Shown: positions 1-8,986 of the stretch, piece by piece
How the letters are laid out: the number at the start of each line of letters is the position of its first letter
Position numbering within the stretch: position 1 is the first letter of the stretch
DNA from: Microvirga aerilata
GTDB lineage: Bacteria; Pseudomonadota; Alphaproteobacteria; Rhizobiales; Beijerinckiaceae
Direction of reading: 5' to 3'
Assembly (NCBI RefSeq): GCF_016743775.1
Contig: NZ_JAEQMY010000007.1
Location: 97,038-161,037, forward strand
Length of the DNA stretch: 64,000 nucleotides
Position numbers and translations under genes: made by a program
The notes under the pieces: model-generated
Database searches by the model: none
Seen by the model: the letters and a program-made list of their open reading frames with translations, nothing else
What the model was told of the DNA's origin: nothing

Positions 1-1106
1 AGATCGATGATGTCCTGCCTGCTGAAATCGGTGATGGTGTCACGCTTGGGAGATGTGGGTCCGCTATCGTTGGCGCTGCGAAAGACGAAGGTGTCCTTGC
101 CGCTTCCGCCAGACAGGACATCCCGCCCTTGGCCGCCTTCGATCACGTCGGCTCCGAGACCGCCTCGGACGGCATCATCTCCAAGGCCGCCGTAGAGACG
201 GTCGTCCCCAGCATCGCCCCACATGCTGTCTCGTCCGCTGCCGCCATAAAGCTTGTCGCGACCGGAGCCACCGAAAAGCCTGTCATTGCCGAGATTGCCC
301 CAGAGCGCATCATCTCCGCCATGGCCCCGCAGGAGGTCATGGCTTTTGCGTCCGCGAAGAATATCGTTGCTGATGTTCCCCTCAACGATAACGTATGCCT
401 TGTACGCTCGCACGTAGTCGACTTCCATGGTGCCAAAAGCTGTGCTGTTCACCTGCGGATTGGCATAGAGGTTGAGCAGCATATACATCGGATCGTGCAT
501 GTCGGACGGGGTCGCCGTCTCAAAGACCTTCCGGCCGTTGATGTAGAACGTGATCGTGTCCGGCGCCCAGTTCATGCCATAGGTGTGGAAGGTCTCATCC
601 AGCGTTTCGAGGTTTTTCCAACCTGCCTTGGCGGACGGGCCGCCGGCGCCTGTATGCACGGTGCCGGTCCAGCCCCAGTTTGTGGCTTCAACGATGTCGA
701 TCTCAGGCGGCCAATCGCCGTCAGACTGCAGCAGCCAGAAGGCGCCGCCACCCGCGGCGTTGGTCTGTGACCCCTCGGCCACCGTGCCCTCGGCGGCGAA
801 CTTGATCCGTGCTTCGTAATAGCCGTAGGTCTGGGAGAACGCGCCTTTGGTGTCGAGATGACCGGAGGAGATTTGGCGCGGCAGGCCGTCGGCTGGCGCC
901 GCCGTGATCTTGAGGGCGCCGTTGCTTACCGTCCAGGGCGCTATGCCGGAACTGTGGCCAGAGGGTACAAAGTAGGTGGCGTCGGCTGAGTACCCATCTG
1001 GCGCGTAATCGTGCGTCGTGTTCCACGTATTGAAGTTGAGAGTGTTGAACTCGTCTGCAAACGTCAAATAGGCGGTGCCAGCGAGGTTATTGGGATCGAT
1101 AGCCAT
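1..1106 (-). CDS. GH16 family glycoside hydrolase with C-terminal RTX repeats (partial, runs off left edge)
   Basis: Reading the minus strand from the ATG at 1106 gives 368 codons without a stop up to the window edge, so the C-terminus is missing. Residues 15-235 form a GH16 beta-jelly-roll with the family catalytic motif EIDIVE (Glu135, Asp137, Glu140), as in laminarinases, lichenases and the rhizobial succinoglycan depolymerases ExoK/ExsH. Residues 245-345 hold a run of RTX nonapeptides of the GGxGxDxxx type, which bind calcium. There is no signal peptide, which together with the RTX repeats fits type I secretion, as for ExsH. A ribosome binding site (AGGAGG-like) lies just upstream. The substrate is a beta-1,3/1,4-glucan or exopolysaccharide by family knowledge; it cannot be fixed from sequence. 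Confidence 0.9.
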   Translation of the reverse strand, partial: MAIDPNNLAGTAYLTFADEFNTLNFNTWNTTHDYAPDGYSADATYFVPSGHSSGIAPWTVSNGALKITAAPADGLPRQISSGHLDTKGAFSQTYGYYEARIKFAAEGTVAEGSQTNAAGGGAFWLLQSDGDWPPEIDIVEATNWGWTGTVHTGAGGPSAKAGWKNLETLDETFHTYGMNWAPDTITFYINGRKVFETATPSDMHDPMYMLLNLYANPQVNSTAFGTMEVDYVRAYKAYVIVEGNISNDILRGRKSHDLLRGHGGDDALWGNLGNDRLFGGSGRDKLYGGSGRDSMWGDAGDDRLYGGLGDDAVRGGLGADVIEGGQGRDVLSGGSGKDTFVFRSANDSGPTSPKRDTITDFSRQDIID

Positions 1107-1210
1107 GACAACCTCCTTTTGGGCCAAGATAGGATGGGCGTAAATCTCTACTAAAACAGTGATAACTGGTCGATCGGGGTCCAATGCGGCCCGATCTGGT
1201 TTTCATGACC

Positions 1211-1357
1211 CTATTCCTCGTGCAGAGGAACGCCTTCCATTTGCGATGCGGCAATAATTACAGGGCGCGTCTCATCTGCAACCGGCTTAAAGGCACGCCA
1301 TGCTTCCGCATAACGATCGGTCGTGTCTGATCCTGCACACATGTTGGTGAATGACAT
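1211..1357 (-). CDS. Small hypothetical protein (48 aa)
   Basis: A short minus-strand frame starts at the ATG at 1357 (MSFTNMCAGSD...) and ends with TAG at 1211. It could extend a further 13 residues upstream without a stop, but has no ATG there. The composition is protein-like, but no domain is recognised and no strong ribosome binding site is seen. It lies between the GH16 gene and the divergent small membrane protein gene. Confidence 0.35.
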   Translation of the reverse strand: MSFTNMCAGSDTTDRYAEAWRAFKPVADETRPVIIAASQMEGVPLHEE

Positions 1358-1442
1358 CGCGTAAGCCTCAGGATGGAGTTCCTCAGGGATCAGTTCACGT
1401 TAAGCTGGTGTTAAGTCGATTTTGGCGCTTTAACATACGTTA

Positions 1443-1703
1443 ATGAGCAGCAGGCCTAAACCGACAAAGCCATGGAATCCCAAAGTGCTCGCGCAATACG
1501 GCGCGGTGCTCGGCTTCGTCCTGGGCATCATACACGCCTACGTTCATGCCTTCTGGAGCCAGAATCCCGACGATCACGTGATCGAGCATATTCTCTGGAC
1601 GATCATCTTCCGGGTCGTGGCTGGCGCTGCCCTGCTCGCCGGCGTTGCGGTGATCCGCAACAGGCTCGTGCGGCGGCCGGGAAACTCCGTTAAAGGTCAA
1701 TGA
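1443..1703 (+). CDS. Small membrane protein (86 aa), two predicted TM segments
   Basis: The 86-residue protein has two hydrophobic segments (about residues 18-38 and 48-70), separated by a loop with charged and histidine residues. It ends in a basic tail, which suggests an inner-membrane protein. The start is ATG at 1443, without an obvious Shine-Dalgarno sequence. It is followed 75 bases later by the Crp/Fnr gene on the same strand, so the two could be co-transcribed. No family is recognised. Confidence 0.6.
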   Translation: MSSRPKPTKPWNPKVLAQYGAVLGFVLGIIHAYVHAFWSQNPDDHVIEHILWTIIFRVVAGAALLAGVAVIRNRLVRRPGNSVKGQ

Positions 1704-1778
1704 GGCCCTTTCCGGAGCGAGCCCGCTGGGACGATCTGCCCAAACCGGCGTTGTATGAAGGGGGGTGAGGGTATCGCC

Positions 1779-2516
1779 ATGACCCATGCTCCGAAAGCAG
1801 ATCACCGCACGAACCGGCTGCTTGCCGCTCTCGAGCCGGACGATTTCGCGCTGCTTGAGCCTCATCTCGACATTGTCGACCTCAAGCGCGGTCAGGTGCT
1901 CTACGAGATGGGTGACATCGTGCACCACGCCTACTTCCCGCATGATGCCATCATCTCCCTCGTCAATGTCATGGAGGATGGCAGCACTGTTGAGGTCTGT
2001 GTGTTCGGGCGTGAGGGAGTCCTGGGCCTTCTCAGCGCGCTTGTGACCCGGGAGGCATTTGGGCGCTACATTGTTCAATTCTCAGGCGCGGCCTCGCGGA
2101 TTGCCTACGAGCGCTTGAACGACGTCAGGGATGCCAGCCCGAATCTGCGACAGTTGATCATGCGCTACGGAGAGGCGCTGCTGGCGCATACCTTTCAGAA
2201 CGTCACTTGCAATGCCATTCACCCTGTCGAAGCGCGTTGCTGCCGCTGGATCCTTGCCATGCACGACCGGGCAGAGGGGAATACGCTGCCCCTTACCCAC
2301 GAGTTTCTGAGCGAAATGCTTGGGGTCCAACGCTCCTCGGTGAGTGTCGTCACACGTACGCTCCAGATGGCAGGGCTAATTCAGCAGAGCCGCGGGGGCA
2401 TTACGGTAATCGACCGATCCGGTCTCGAAGAGACGGCGTGCGAATGCTATAGCCGCATCCGGCGGATCTACCAACGCCTGTTGCCCGGCACCTACCCGCC
2501 AGCTCCATCTCGCTAG
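1779..2516 (+). CDS. Crp/Fnr-family transcriptional regulator
   Basis: The N-terminal half is a cyclic-nucleotide-binding beta-roll: an RGQVLYEMGD-type segment, then the FGREGVLG region. The C-terminal half is a winged-helix DNA-binding domain, in which SEMLGVQRSSVSVV is the recognition helix region. At about 245 residues it has the usual family length. ATG at 1779 is preferred over the upstream ATG at 1755 because a GGTGAGGG ribosome binding site sits eight bases before it. The Fnr cysteine cluster is absent, so it should not carry a 4Fe-4S cluster. The effector is unknown. Similar orphan regulators are abundant in Methylobacteriaceae and Bradyrhizobiaceae. Confidence 0.9.
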   Translation: MTHAPKADHRTNRLLAALEPDDFALLEPHLDIVDLKRGQVLYEMGDIVHHAYFPHDAIISLVNVMEDGSTVEVCVFGREGVLGLLSALVTREAFGRYIVQFSGAASRIAYERLNDVRDASPNLRQLIMRYGEALLAHTFQNVTCNAIHPVEARCCRWILAMHDRAEGNTLPLTHEFLSEMLGVQRSSVSVVTRTLQMAGLIQQSRGGITVIDRSGLEETACECYSRIRRIYQRLLPGTYPPAPSR

Positions 2517-2606
2517 AAGATCCCCAAGACCAAGAGAGTGGCTCTCGGTCGCAGTTTCGAAACGCTCCGGCTGCGTCAGAGTCCTTTCTCATCGGAGGGG
2601 ACGCAC

Positions 2607-2876
2607 GTGGCCCGATACTACCTTGATATCCATGACGGAGAGCAATCGGTGCACGATGATGAGGGCTCCGAGTTCGACAGCCTGGACGCTGCCGTGCAAG
2701 GGGCTGTCATTTCGGCGGGTGAGATCGGTCGAAGCCTGCTGGCAAAGGGGGACACCAGCGATATAGTCATTGAGGTGCGGGACGAGCATAATCAGCGGGT
2801 CTTCACCGTGACGGCATCGATGAAGATTGAGCGGCACGATCCACCGCCTCAAGGGCCTCACCCCTGGAGTGCCTGA
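2607..2876 (+). CDS. DUF6894-like small protein
   Basis: The start is GTG at 2607, with a strong GGAGGGG ribosome binding site just upstream. This gives a protein beginning VARYYLDIHDG, the hallmark N-terminus of DUF6894-type proteins, followed by a D-D-E-G-S-E-F stretch. Function is unknown. Proteins of this type occur in many copies in Hyphomicrobiales. Two further members lie at 12625 and 62983 in this window. The longer frame opening at 2538 would add 23 non-conserved residues and is not favoured. Confidence 0.75.
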   Translation: MARYYLDIHDGEQSVHDDEGSEFDSLDAAVQGAVISAGEIGRSLLAKGDTSDIVIEVRDEHNQRVFTVTASMKIERHDPPPQGPHPWSA

Positions 2877-3040
2877 TCCGACTGAGGCACCCGCCGCCGC
2901 TGCCTCTCGTCATTGGCTGAAGGAGCAGAGACCCAGGTGTCTGACGGGTTGCGCTCCCCGATCATGCGCCGACCCGAGCCACTCACAGGAAACAGCCGAA
3001 GCCAACATGCTATATATATGTTCCTGCGAGATCATCTCGC

Positions 3041-3256
3041 TTACATGCTCTGGCGACGCCGGGAGAAATACACGATCGCCGCAATCACGATGATGGCCAG
3101 CACGATGAGCCACCAGTAGTCCGCTATCCCGCCGTCTGCTGCTCCGGCGTCACCAGGAGGCGGTGCTCCAGGGGCAGGGGAGGGAGCCGGAGCCTGCGCC
3201 CTCGCGGAGGTCATTAACAGGAAGATAAAGCCGCTTAGTGCTGTGAGCTTGCGCAT
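3041..3256 (-). CDS. Small secreted/membrane-anchored Pro-Ala-rich protein, copy 1
   Basis: This 71-residue protein has a signal peptide (residues 1-20, ending SARAQA), a Pro/Ala/Gly-rich linker, then one C-terminal TM segment (YWWLIVLAIIVIAAIVYF) and a basic tail. It is clearly paralogous to the protein at 15412-15627. The same start (MRKLTAL versus MSKLTAL), the linker and the TM-plus-arginine tail are shared. Both copies stand divergently next to a ParB-fold gene. The function is unknown; a cell-envelope location is inferred. Confidence 0.7.
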   Translation of the reverse strand: MRKLTALSGFIFLLMTSARAQAPAPSPAPGAPPPGDAGAADGGIADYWWLIVLAIIVIAAIVYFSRRRQSM

Positions 3257-3407
3257 GATCGCGTCTCCCGATGAGAGGGGGCAGCATGCTCATTGTATCA
3301 TCGTGCCGGGCTGACCGCGACAGGGTATGCCATGGGAGAAGGCATGTTCCTATGCAAACCAATCCCCTGCGCATAAGCTCAATCCCCGGCGGCATGGAGA
3401 CATTGAA

Positions 3408-3659
3408 ATGGTGTTGAAGCGGCAGACGCTCGCGATTCAGGATATCTATGTGCCCGTGCAGCGGCGCCAGACGCTCGATCCTCGAAAGGTTGAGATTCTA
3501 GCCGAGAGCATGATGGAAAAAGGCCAGGAAGCGCCCATCCTTGTCAGGCCAGACGGCAAACGCTTTGTTCTTGTTGAAGGATTGCACCGGCTTGAAGCCT
3601 GCAAAGCCCTAGGAGATGCTAAGATTTTTGCCTATCTGGTCCAGGCGCGTAAGCACTGA
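3408..3659 (+). CDS. ParB-like nuclease/CTPase-fold small protein, copy 1
   Basis: The 83-residue protein has only the N-terminal ParB/sulfiredoxin-like fold. An IYVP-x-QRR segment is followed by DPRKVEILAESM, a (A)PILVRPDGKRFVLVEG strand pair and the GLHRLEA motif, the counterpart of the ParB G-x-x-R nucleotide-binding motif. There is no helix-turn-helix or dimerisation domain, so it is unlikely to be a classical partition protein. The ATG at 3408 has a GGAG site eight bases upstream; the frame is open further upstream to 3327. It is divergent from the small membrane protein, and the pair recurs at 15.4-16.0 kb. Confidence 0.75.
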   Translation: MVLKRQTLAIQDIYVPVQRRQTLDPRKVEILAESMMEKGQEAPILVRPDGKRFVLVEGLHRLEACKALGDAKIFAYLVQARKH

Positions 3660-4017
3660 ACAAAATCCGAGAGCTTGAGACAGCGGGGAGGTTTCCCTGA
3701 CGGCTCAGGCGAGAGCGGCTTGGCTGTGAGCTCTGATCAGGCGATCCGCACGTGTCGGTGTCCGGGGAAAATCCTGGTGAGGCCGTATGCTCCGCAAGGA
3801 TTGTTATCAGGCGCTTGGGATACTCAAACGGCGGGAAGCATCGAAAGGGGTGTGGCGGGAACAGCACGCAGGGCGGGCGATGCACCACGCCGGCCACGGC
3901 AGAGGCAGTGAAAGGGTTTTCCGTTTACCTCAGGTGAGGTACACCTTTTGCACCATAACGGTCGGAGCTCGGCGAGCCCGCAACATGATCAATCCATCCC
4001 AACGTGAGATGCGGACG

Positions 4018-4470
4018 ATGACAGATCTGGACAAGATGAAAAATCTCATCGTCAAAGCTTTGCGGGACGAGGATATGGCATCATCCGCCTGCGCTGAGTT
4101 GGAAGCCTATGCCAAGCGCTGGCCTTATGTGTTCCTGGTGAACGACTGGGACGTCTGGAACGAGAGCAAGCGAGCGCTCAGGCTTCAGGTGATCCGTTGG
4201 CTCGAACAAAATGGTGGTTCGTACGACTTTTATCAGCTGCCGGGCGGATGGGGGCTGGTCGGTTTTACGGAGCTGAAGGCAGCCACCCATTTCAAACTCC
4301 GCTGGTCGGGGCAGGGCCGTGTGATGTCCGCTTCTGCGCCGCCATCAGCTGCTGTTCAGGCATCGGCTCCTGTCCAGGACTGGAACCCGCATCCTCTCAG
4401 AAGCACCTTCGAGCTGCATCCCAGCGAAACCCCACGCCGACCGCGCTATTCCGGCCAAGCGGCTGGGTAG
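4018..4470 (+). CDS. Hypothetical protein, paralogue of 48896-49279
   Basis: The ATG at 4018 gives a 150-residue protein (MTDLDKMKNLIVKAL...) that aligns over its length with the protein at 48896-49279. Shared elements include the N-terminal helix, a NDWDVWNESK motif, a LQVIRWLE segment, a GLVGF strand and a C-terminal DWNPHPLRSTFE-type motif. The alternating helices and aromatic-rich strands suggest a small globular cytoplasmic domain. I do not recognise the family. An upstream in-frame ATG at 4009 cannot be excluded. Confidence 0.65.
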   Translation: MTDLDKMKNLIVKALRDEDMASSACAELEAYAKRWPYVFLVNDWDVWNESKRALRLQVIRWLEQNGGSYDFYQLPGGWGLVGFTELKAATHFKLRWSGQGRVMSASAPPSAAVQASAPVQDWNPHPLRSTFELHPSETPRRPRYSGQAAG

Positions 4471-4628
4471 GTTCAACCGCCTGTAACTCAGCCGAGCAGG
4501 TTAGCGCCCAGGTTCTGGCTTGAAGAGGCGGCGGGAGTGTTCGCGTTGGGCTTTTCCTGAGGCAGTATAATTCGGTCTCCGCCTTGGACCTGTGACTGAG
4601 CGCGCGATCCACGCACGTTGATGAAGTT

Positions 4629-4652
4629 GCACGCCTGACGGTTCAGGCGTGC
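4629..4652. terminator. Hairpin downstream of epimerase gene
   Basis: A perfect 10-bp inverted repeat (GCACGCCTGA / TCAGGCGTGC) with a 4-base loop lies 11 bases past the stop of the minus-strand epimerase gene. There is no clear T-tract, so its role as a terminator is inferred from position. Confidence 0.5.
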
Positions 4653-4662
4653 AGTCGATGCT

Positions 4663-7323
4663 CTAAGCGATCATTTGCCAATCGCTGATCGAGATGTTGT
4701 CGATCCGCACCAGTTCGGCATCCTTGCGAGTGCCATAGATCTCGAAGGTGGATCCTTGGGTCAGGTTAATCTGAGCCTCGTAGAAGGTGAGCGTCTTTGC
4801 ATCAGATCCTGTCGAGCCAAGCTGCTTGTTGGCGATCCATGAGGCCGCCGTCCCGCCATTGACGCGAATACCCATGGGCGATGCGCCATCGCTCTCGTCA
4901 TAGTAGGCGACCTTGACCTTGTAGGTGCCTGTCTTTCCCGTAAACGTTCCCTTGGCAGTAGCCTCGACGTCTTTGTTCCGGTTCTCCACCGCCTGACCAC
5001 CTTGAGCCGAGCTGAGGCTGATCAAGGTGAATTTGTTGAGCGCCAACGATTCCAACTCCGTCGTGCCGACGCCGATCGCCGGAAACTGTGATGTGGGGGG
5101 CGGGGGAGTGTTCTCTGGAACATCCTGAACGTTCAGGGTCACAGTGCCTGTTGCCTGATCGCCATCTGTGTCGAATGCCGTGTAGCTGAAGCTGTCGGAG
5201 CCAAAGAAATCGACCTTCGGCGTATAGGTGAACGAGCCATCGCTGCTGAGCGCTACGGTGCCGCCTTGTGCCGTGGTGATCTGCCCTGCCACTGCCGCCT
5301 TGTTGCCGTCCAGGGCCGTGTCGTTGGCAAGAACACCCTGTGCGGCGCTGACGGTCAGAACCTTATCCTCGGTCGCGCTGTATGTGTCGTTCGCTGCCAC
5401 GACGGGGTTGTCGGCAGGAGGCGTCGGGTTGCCGACGGGCTCGACCGTGAGGGCATCAATCCGGACCAGCTCTGCGTCCTTGCGGGTGCCGTAGATTTCG
5501 ACAGTGGCTCCCTTTGTCAGCTGAAGCTGCACCTCATAGGAGGTGAGCGTTCGGGTGTCGGATCCCGTGGAACCGAGCTGTTTGTCAGCGATCCATGAGG
5601 CTGCCGTAGCACCGTTGACGCGAATGCCCATGGGAGACGCGCCGTCGCTCTCGTCGTAATAGGCCACCTTGATCTTGTAAGTGCCACTCTCTCCCGTGAA
5701 AGTCCCCTTGGCCGTAGCCTCGAGATCCTTGTTCCGGTTCTCCACCGCTTGGCCGCCCTCTGCCGAGCTGAGGCCGACAAGGGTGAACCTGCTAAGGGCC
5801 AGCGCTTCGAGCTGGGTTGTGCCGATGCCAATCGCCGGAAGCCCACTTGTCGGGGGTTGCGGATCCGTTTCCGCTACATCCCGCACGTTCAGTGTCACGG
5901 TGCCGGTGTCCCGATCCCCATCCACGTCCATAGCAGCGTAGGTGAAGCTGTCTGAGCCGAAGAAGTTGGATTTTGGCGTATAGGTGAACGATCCGTCGTT
6001 GCTGAGCGCAACGGTGCCGCCCTGGGCTGTGGTGATCTGCCCTGCCACTGCCGCTTTCCCGCCATCGGTGGCGGTGTCGTTGGCGAGCACGCCTTGGGCC
6101 GCTCCAACCGAGAGAACCGCGTCTTCCGTGGCATTGTAGGTGTCGTCCGCCGCGACCACCGGATTGTCGGCGCTGCTGGGAGTGGAGACTGTGCCTGAGG
6201 CCATGCCGGTGATTGTGTTGCCGGACACCACAGTGCCGGTCGCACCGGCGTCGTCGTTCGTCGGTTCTTCACGGACGCCATAGCGGGCGTCAATTGCGCC
6301 ATCGGAATAGATATTGTTGCTCAGTATCTTCGTGTTGGTTGAATAATAGGTGTGCCCAGTCGTGCTGTCCGCACGCTGAATGATCTGAACCTCATCGTAG
6401 GCGTTCTGGCCTGCCTGCGAGTTGTTGTAGATGGTGCTGTTCTGAATGGTCGTATCGGTTGATCCCTCGACCCGCACCCCCTGTCGCAGGTTGCCGTAAA
6501 CTGTTGCTCCATCGACGGTGACATCGTCCGCCATCCTGGTGAGGATGCCCTCGCGAGCATTGTTGTAGTACTTGCCGCCAACAATCTGAATGTCGCTCGG
6601 CCAAGGGATGTTTTCGGAACCGCGCTGCACGACGACGCCCGCTGAGCCGTTGCTGTAAGCTTCGTTGTTCGAGAGAAGAAGGTTGGTGGCCGTCGTGGTG
6701 ATGTTGAAGCCGTGACGGTCATTATCATAAGCAATATTGTTGCGATAAATGCCGTCGATGATGTAGTCGGCCACGAAGCCGTCGAGGCCATTGCCGTGCG
6801 CGACGCTGTTCTCGATGGTCAGACGGATGGTTTGCTCGTGCGGGTCGAAGCCATAACCGGAGCAGTCCAGGATCTCCACGGCGGAAACGAAGATGTCGGC
6901 ATCCTTCTGGGTGCTGCCGGGACGCACGCCGGTGTAGAAACCGTCGATCTTGCCGGTTGTCTGGTCGCGATTGCCGTCAATGGTGAGGTTGACCAGGCCA
7001 GCTTTGGTGGTGACCTCGTTGTAGGGGGTGCGGACGACACCGGTGATGTCGCCGGCCCAGCCGTCGGCCACCTTGAGGATGGTCTGGCCCATGCCTGCGC
7101 CTTGAAGAATGGTGCCGGTGAGCAGTTTGATCGCTCCGTCGCTCTTGTCGCCTGTCCCTGAGACGATGAAGGTGCCGGCCGGAAGAGTAACAGTCACGGG
7201 CCCGTCGGACGGGTTCCTCAGGTACTGCGCGTTCGCCGCCCGGATAGCAGCGTTGATAGCGGCAGAGTCGTTTGTCGTGTTGTTGGGTGTGGCACCATAA
7301 TCCAAAGTAGAGATCGTCGGCAT
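4663..7323 (-). CDS. AlgE-type mannuronan C-5-epimerase with two Ig-like and two C-terminal beta-domains
   Basis: The 886-residue protein likely converts mannuronate to guluronate within an alginate-like polymer. Residues 1-375 form a right-handed beta-helix like the AlgE A-module. All four AlgE4 catalytic residues can be placed: Tyr157, Asp160 and His162 in SGYGFDPHEQT, and Asp186 in FVADY. After the helix comes a duplicated pair: a cadherin/tandem-95 Ig-like domain (VLANDTATDG, SFTYTP) followed by a CBM-like beta-sandwich (YDESDGASPMGIRVNG, IYGTRKDAELVRID). The two copies are almost identical. The calcium-binding RTX R-modules of Azotobacter AlgE enzymes are absent and there is no signal peptide, so the export route is unclear. 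The alg8/alg44 locus lies about 13 kb away. Confidence 0.9.
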   Translation of the reverse strand: MPTISTLDYGATPNNTTNDSAAINAAIRAANAQYLRNPSDGPVTVTLPAGTFIVSGTGDKSDGAIKLLTGTILQGAGMGQTILKVADGWAGDITGVVRTPYNEVTTKAGLVNLTIDGNRDQTTGKIDGFYTGVRPGSTQKDADIFVSAVEILDCSGYGFDPHEQTIRLTIENSVAHGNGLDGFVADYIIDGIYRNNIAYDNDRHGFNITTTATNLLLSNNEAYSNGSAGVVVQRGSENIPWPSDIQIVGGKYYNNAREGILTRMADDVTVDGATVYGNLRQGVRVEGSTDTTIQNSTIYNNSQAGQNAYDEVQIIQRADSTTGHTYYSTNTKILSNNIYSDGAIDARYGVREEPTNDDAGATGTVVSGNTITGMASGTVSTPSSADNPVVAADDTYNATEDAVLSVGAAQGVLANDTATDGGKAAVAGQITTAQGGTVALSNDGSFTYTPKSNFFGSDSFTYAAMDVDGDRDTGTVTLNVRDVAETDPQPPTSGLPAIGIGTTQLEALALSRFTLVGLSSAEGGQAVENRNKDLEATAKGTFTGESGTYKIKVAYYDESDGASPMGIRVNGATAASWIADKQLGSTGSDTRTLTSYEVQLQLTKGATVEIYGTRKDAELVRIDALTVEPVGNPTPPADNPVVAANDTYSATEDKVLTVSAAQGVLANDTALDGNKAAVAGQITTAQGGTVALSSDGSFTYTPKVDFFGSDSFSYTAFDTDGDQATGTVTLNVQDVPENTPPPPTSQFPAIGVGTTELESLALNKFTLISLSSAQGGQAVENRNKDVEATAKGTFTGKTGTYKVKVAYYDESDGASPMGIRVNGGTAASWIANKQLGSTGSDAKTLTFYEAQINLTQGSTFEIYGTRKDAELVRIDNISISDWQMIA

Positions 7324-8039
7324 CCGTGTGGTTCCAGTTCAGGGTCAGAGCAGGTGGGCGCGCAACAAGGCGAGTGGCGCTTTGGCACAAAGCTGCCGAC
7401 ACTGAACTGCCAAGCGAGGCAACACGGTGGCAAACGGTTGGCGCATTAGGATTATTACCCATACGGGCCGGGATCGTGGTGCCGACGAAAAGTCTAGCCC
7501 TGGCGTGAACGCGCAAACAGCCATGTGAGACGGGAGCATACAGGGCAGGGATTGGGTTTGTTCTGCCAAATTGGGAGCGTCAGCATCGTGGCCGCAGGAC
7601 CTGTGGTGCGAGCCGAATTGAGCATTTTGATCCGCCGACCGCACTAGAACAGGCTGGCCGCGCATAAAGGCCAAGCTTGCTCGGCTAAGCCCGGCTGAAG
7701 GTGTGCTGCCCTATTCTATTCGCTGTTGTGGATCTGTACCTTCGTTACGCAAATAATGAGATTTTTCTAATGTTATTATATTATAATCCTTACATCGCTA
7801 ACTTCTGGAGATCGTCGTAACCTGCATATTAGGCAAGAGGCTGCGTAAGCTGAGGCGCTTCGAGGAGACTGGCGACGGTGGCTTCGGAGGGGTGGAAACA
7901 GTTCGTGTTCTCTCGAGAATGTGGCGGAGGCTGCTCCTGCATACTGGTAATCAGCGTGGGAAAGCCGAGAGTATCGGGAACTCGCCACTTCTGACAGCCA
8001 TCAAACGTTGTCGGTTCATCTCAGTTCAGGAGACAACCC
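7324..8039. other. Intergenic stretch without a supportable gene
   Basis: Only shadow reading frames are seen. An AT-rich segment at about 7740-7800 contrasts with its surroundings and may hold a promoter. It could serve the small gene at 8040, or the region upstream of the epimerase. Confidence 0.4.
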
Positions 8040-8189
8040 ATGCAACAGGACAGTCGCACGACCAAGCTCGCCATGATCGTTATCTTTATGGGGCTGGTTT
8101 TTGCCCTGGCCGGGCTGCTGTTCGTGATGATTGCCTACGGGCACGGGGGAGGATCAGGGCCAGGAGGACTGCCAACCGGTCCGCGCTAA
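8040..8189 (+). CDS. Small single-pass membrane protein (49 aa)
   Basis: An ATG at 8040 with an AGGAG ribosome binding site nine bases upstream opens a 49-residue frame. It has a basic N-terminus, one TM segment (MIVIFMGLVFALAGLLFVMI) and a Gly/Pro-rich tail. A GC-rich hairpin at 8328-8355 may end the transcript. Function unknown. Confidence 0.65.
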   Translation: MQQDSRTTKLAMIVIFMGLVFALAGLLFVMIAYGHGGGSGPGGLPTGPR

Positions 8190-8324
8190 GGGGACAAACG
8201 TCGATCGGTCGGCGTACATGGCTAGCTTATCAGAGTCGCCGGCAAAGCCTGTTTTCATTCGTCCGGAACGGTACCCACAACGATGCAGGAAGATTGTTCC
8301 TCTTGCGGTTTTCTCTTTGGTATA

Positions 8325-8385
8325 AAGAAAGCGCCCCTTAGAAGAGGGGCGCTTTAAGATCGGCCTATAGGGGCAAAGATAACAA
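8325..8385 (+). repeat. Hairpin-containing intergenic repeat, copy A, including terminator
   Basis: A perfect 11-bp stem (AAAGCGCCCCT 8328-8338 / AGGGGCGCTTT 8345-8355) is followed by a conserved tail (cggCC-TAtaGGGGCAAAgATAACaAAG). The same unit recurs at 14236-14300 and 14968-15030, each time downstream of a small plus-strand gene. It probably acts as a terminator plus a repeated trailing sequence. Confidence 0.6.
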
Positions 8386-8665
8386 AGCCGGTGAAGTTCG
8401 TTTACTTAGCTAACGCCCCTCTGTCAGTCGGGTATGCGACAGAAGGGACAGTAAATACACTGCTTGTTCTCCGTTCTAATAAGCATATTAGCCAATTACG
8501 AGTTTGTGTAGATGCTGAGCGCGTCCAACAATGCAAGCATTCGGAGGCTCCCCAACGGACAAAAACGCTGGTTCGAGGGCGGCGAACACGATCATAAAGA
8601 CCGGGCGCGCCCTTTTTCATGGGCGCTCCGGCTCGGCCAAGTTTGGCTGCTTTGCCCCTCAGGCC

Positions 8666-8887
8666 CTACACGCTTCTCCATGTGCGCATTGCACTCGCCG
8701 CCGGATCATCTTGAAGCGGCGAAGACAGGCAGACGAGATAGACGGCCATCCAAGCGAGAACCGCAACCCCAAGGGTGACGATCGCGAGTAGGGTCGCGCG
8801 GACCATTCCGTTACCCTGCAATATCTGGGAGCCGCCCGCCCCAAACCTCTGCTCCACTTCGGTCCAATCGCGATTTTTAAGTTTCAT
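8666..8887 (-). CDS. Small membrane protein (73 aa)
   Basis: The ATG at 8887 gives MKLKNRDWTEVEQRFG..., followed by a single TM segment (about residues 30-50, ATLLAIVTLGVAVLAWMAVY) and a short basic tail. A TTG at 8902 could add five residues. No family is recognised. It is the first of two small TM-protein genes lying back-to-front on the minus strand. Confidence 0.55.
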   Translation of the reverse strand: MKLKNRDWTEVEQRFGAGGSQILQGNGMVRATLLAIVTLGVAVLAWMAVYLVCLSSPLQDDPAASAMRTWRSV

Positions 8888-8986
8888 GGTGCTCGTGCCC
8901 AAGGAAGGTTTACCATCTCGCGCCCACGTAAAAGCCGAAGCGCGATTTTACATAAGGCTCAGTATAAACCGTTGAGCAGCCAATAC

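Noticed and set aside
3408..3659. Classical ParB partition protein
   Set aside because: Only the N-terminal fold is present. There is no helix-turn-helix, dimer domain, adjacent parA or parS-like cluster.
7345..7674. A 109-aa minus-strand frame upstream of the epimerase
   Set aside because: Cys/Pro/Arg-rich, no start signal, no resemblance to a family.
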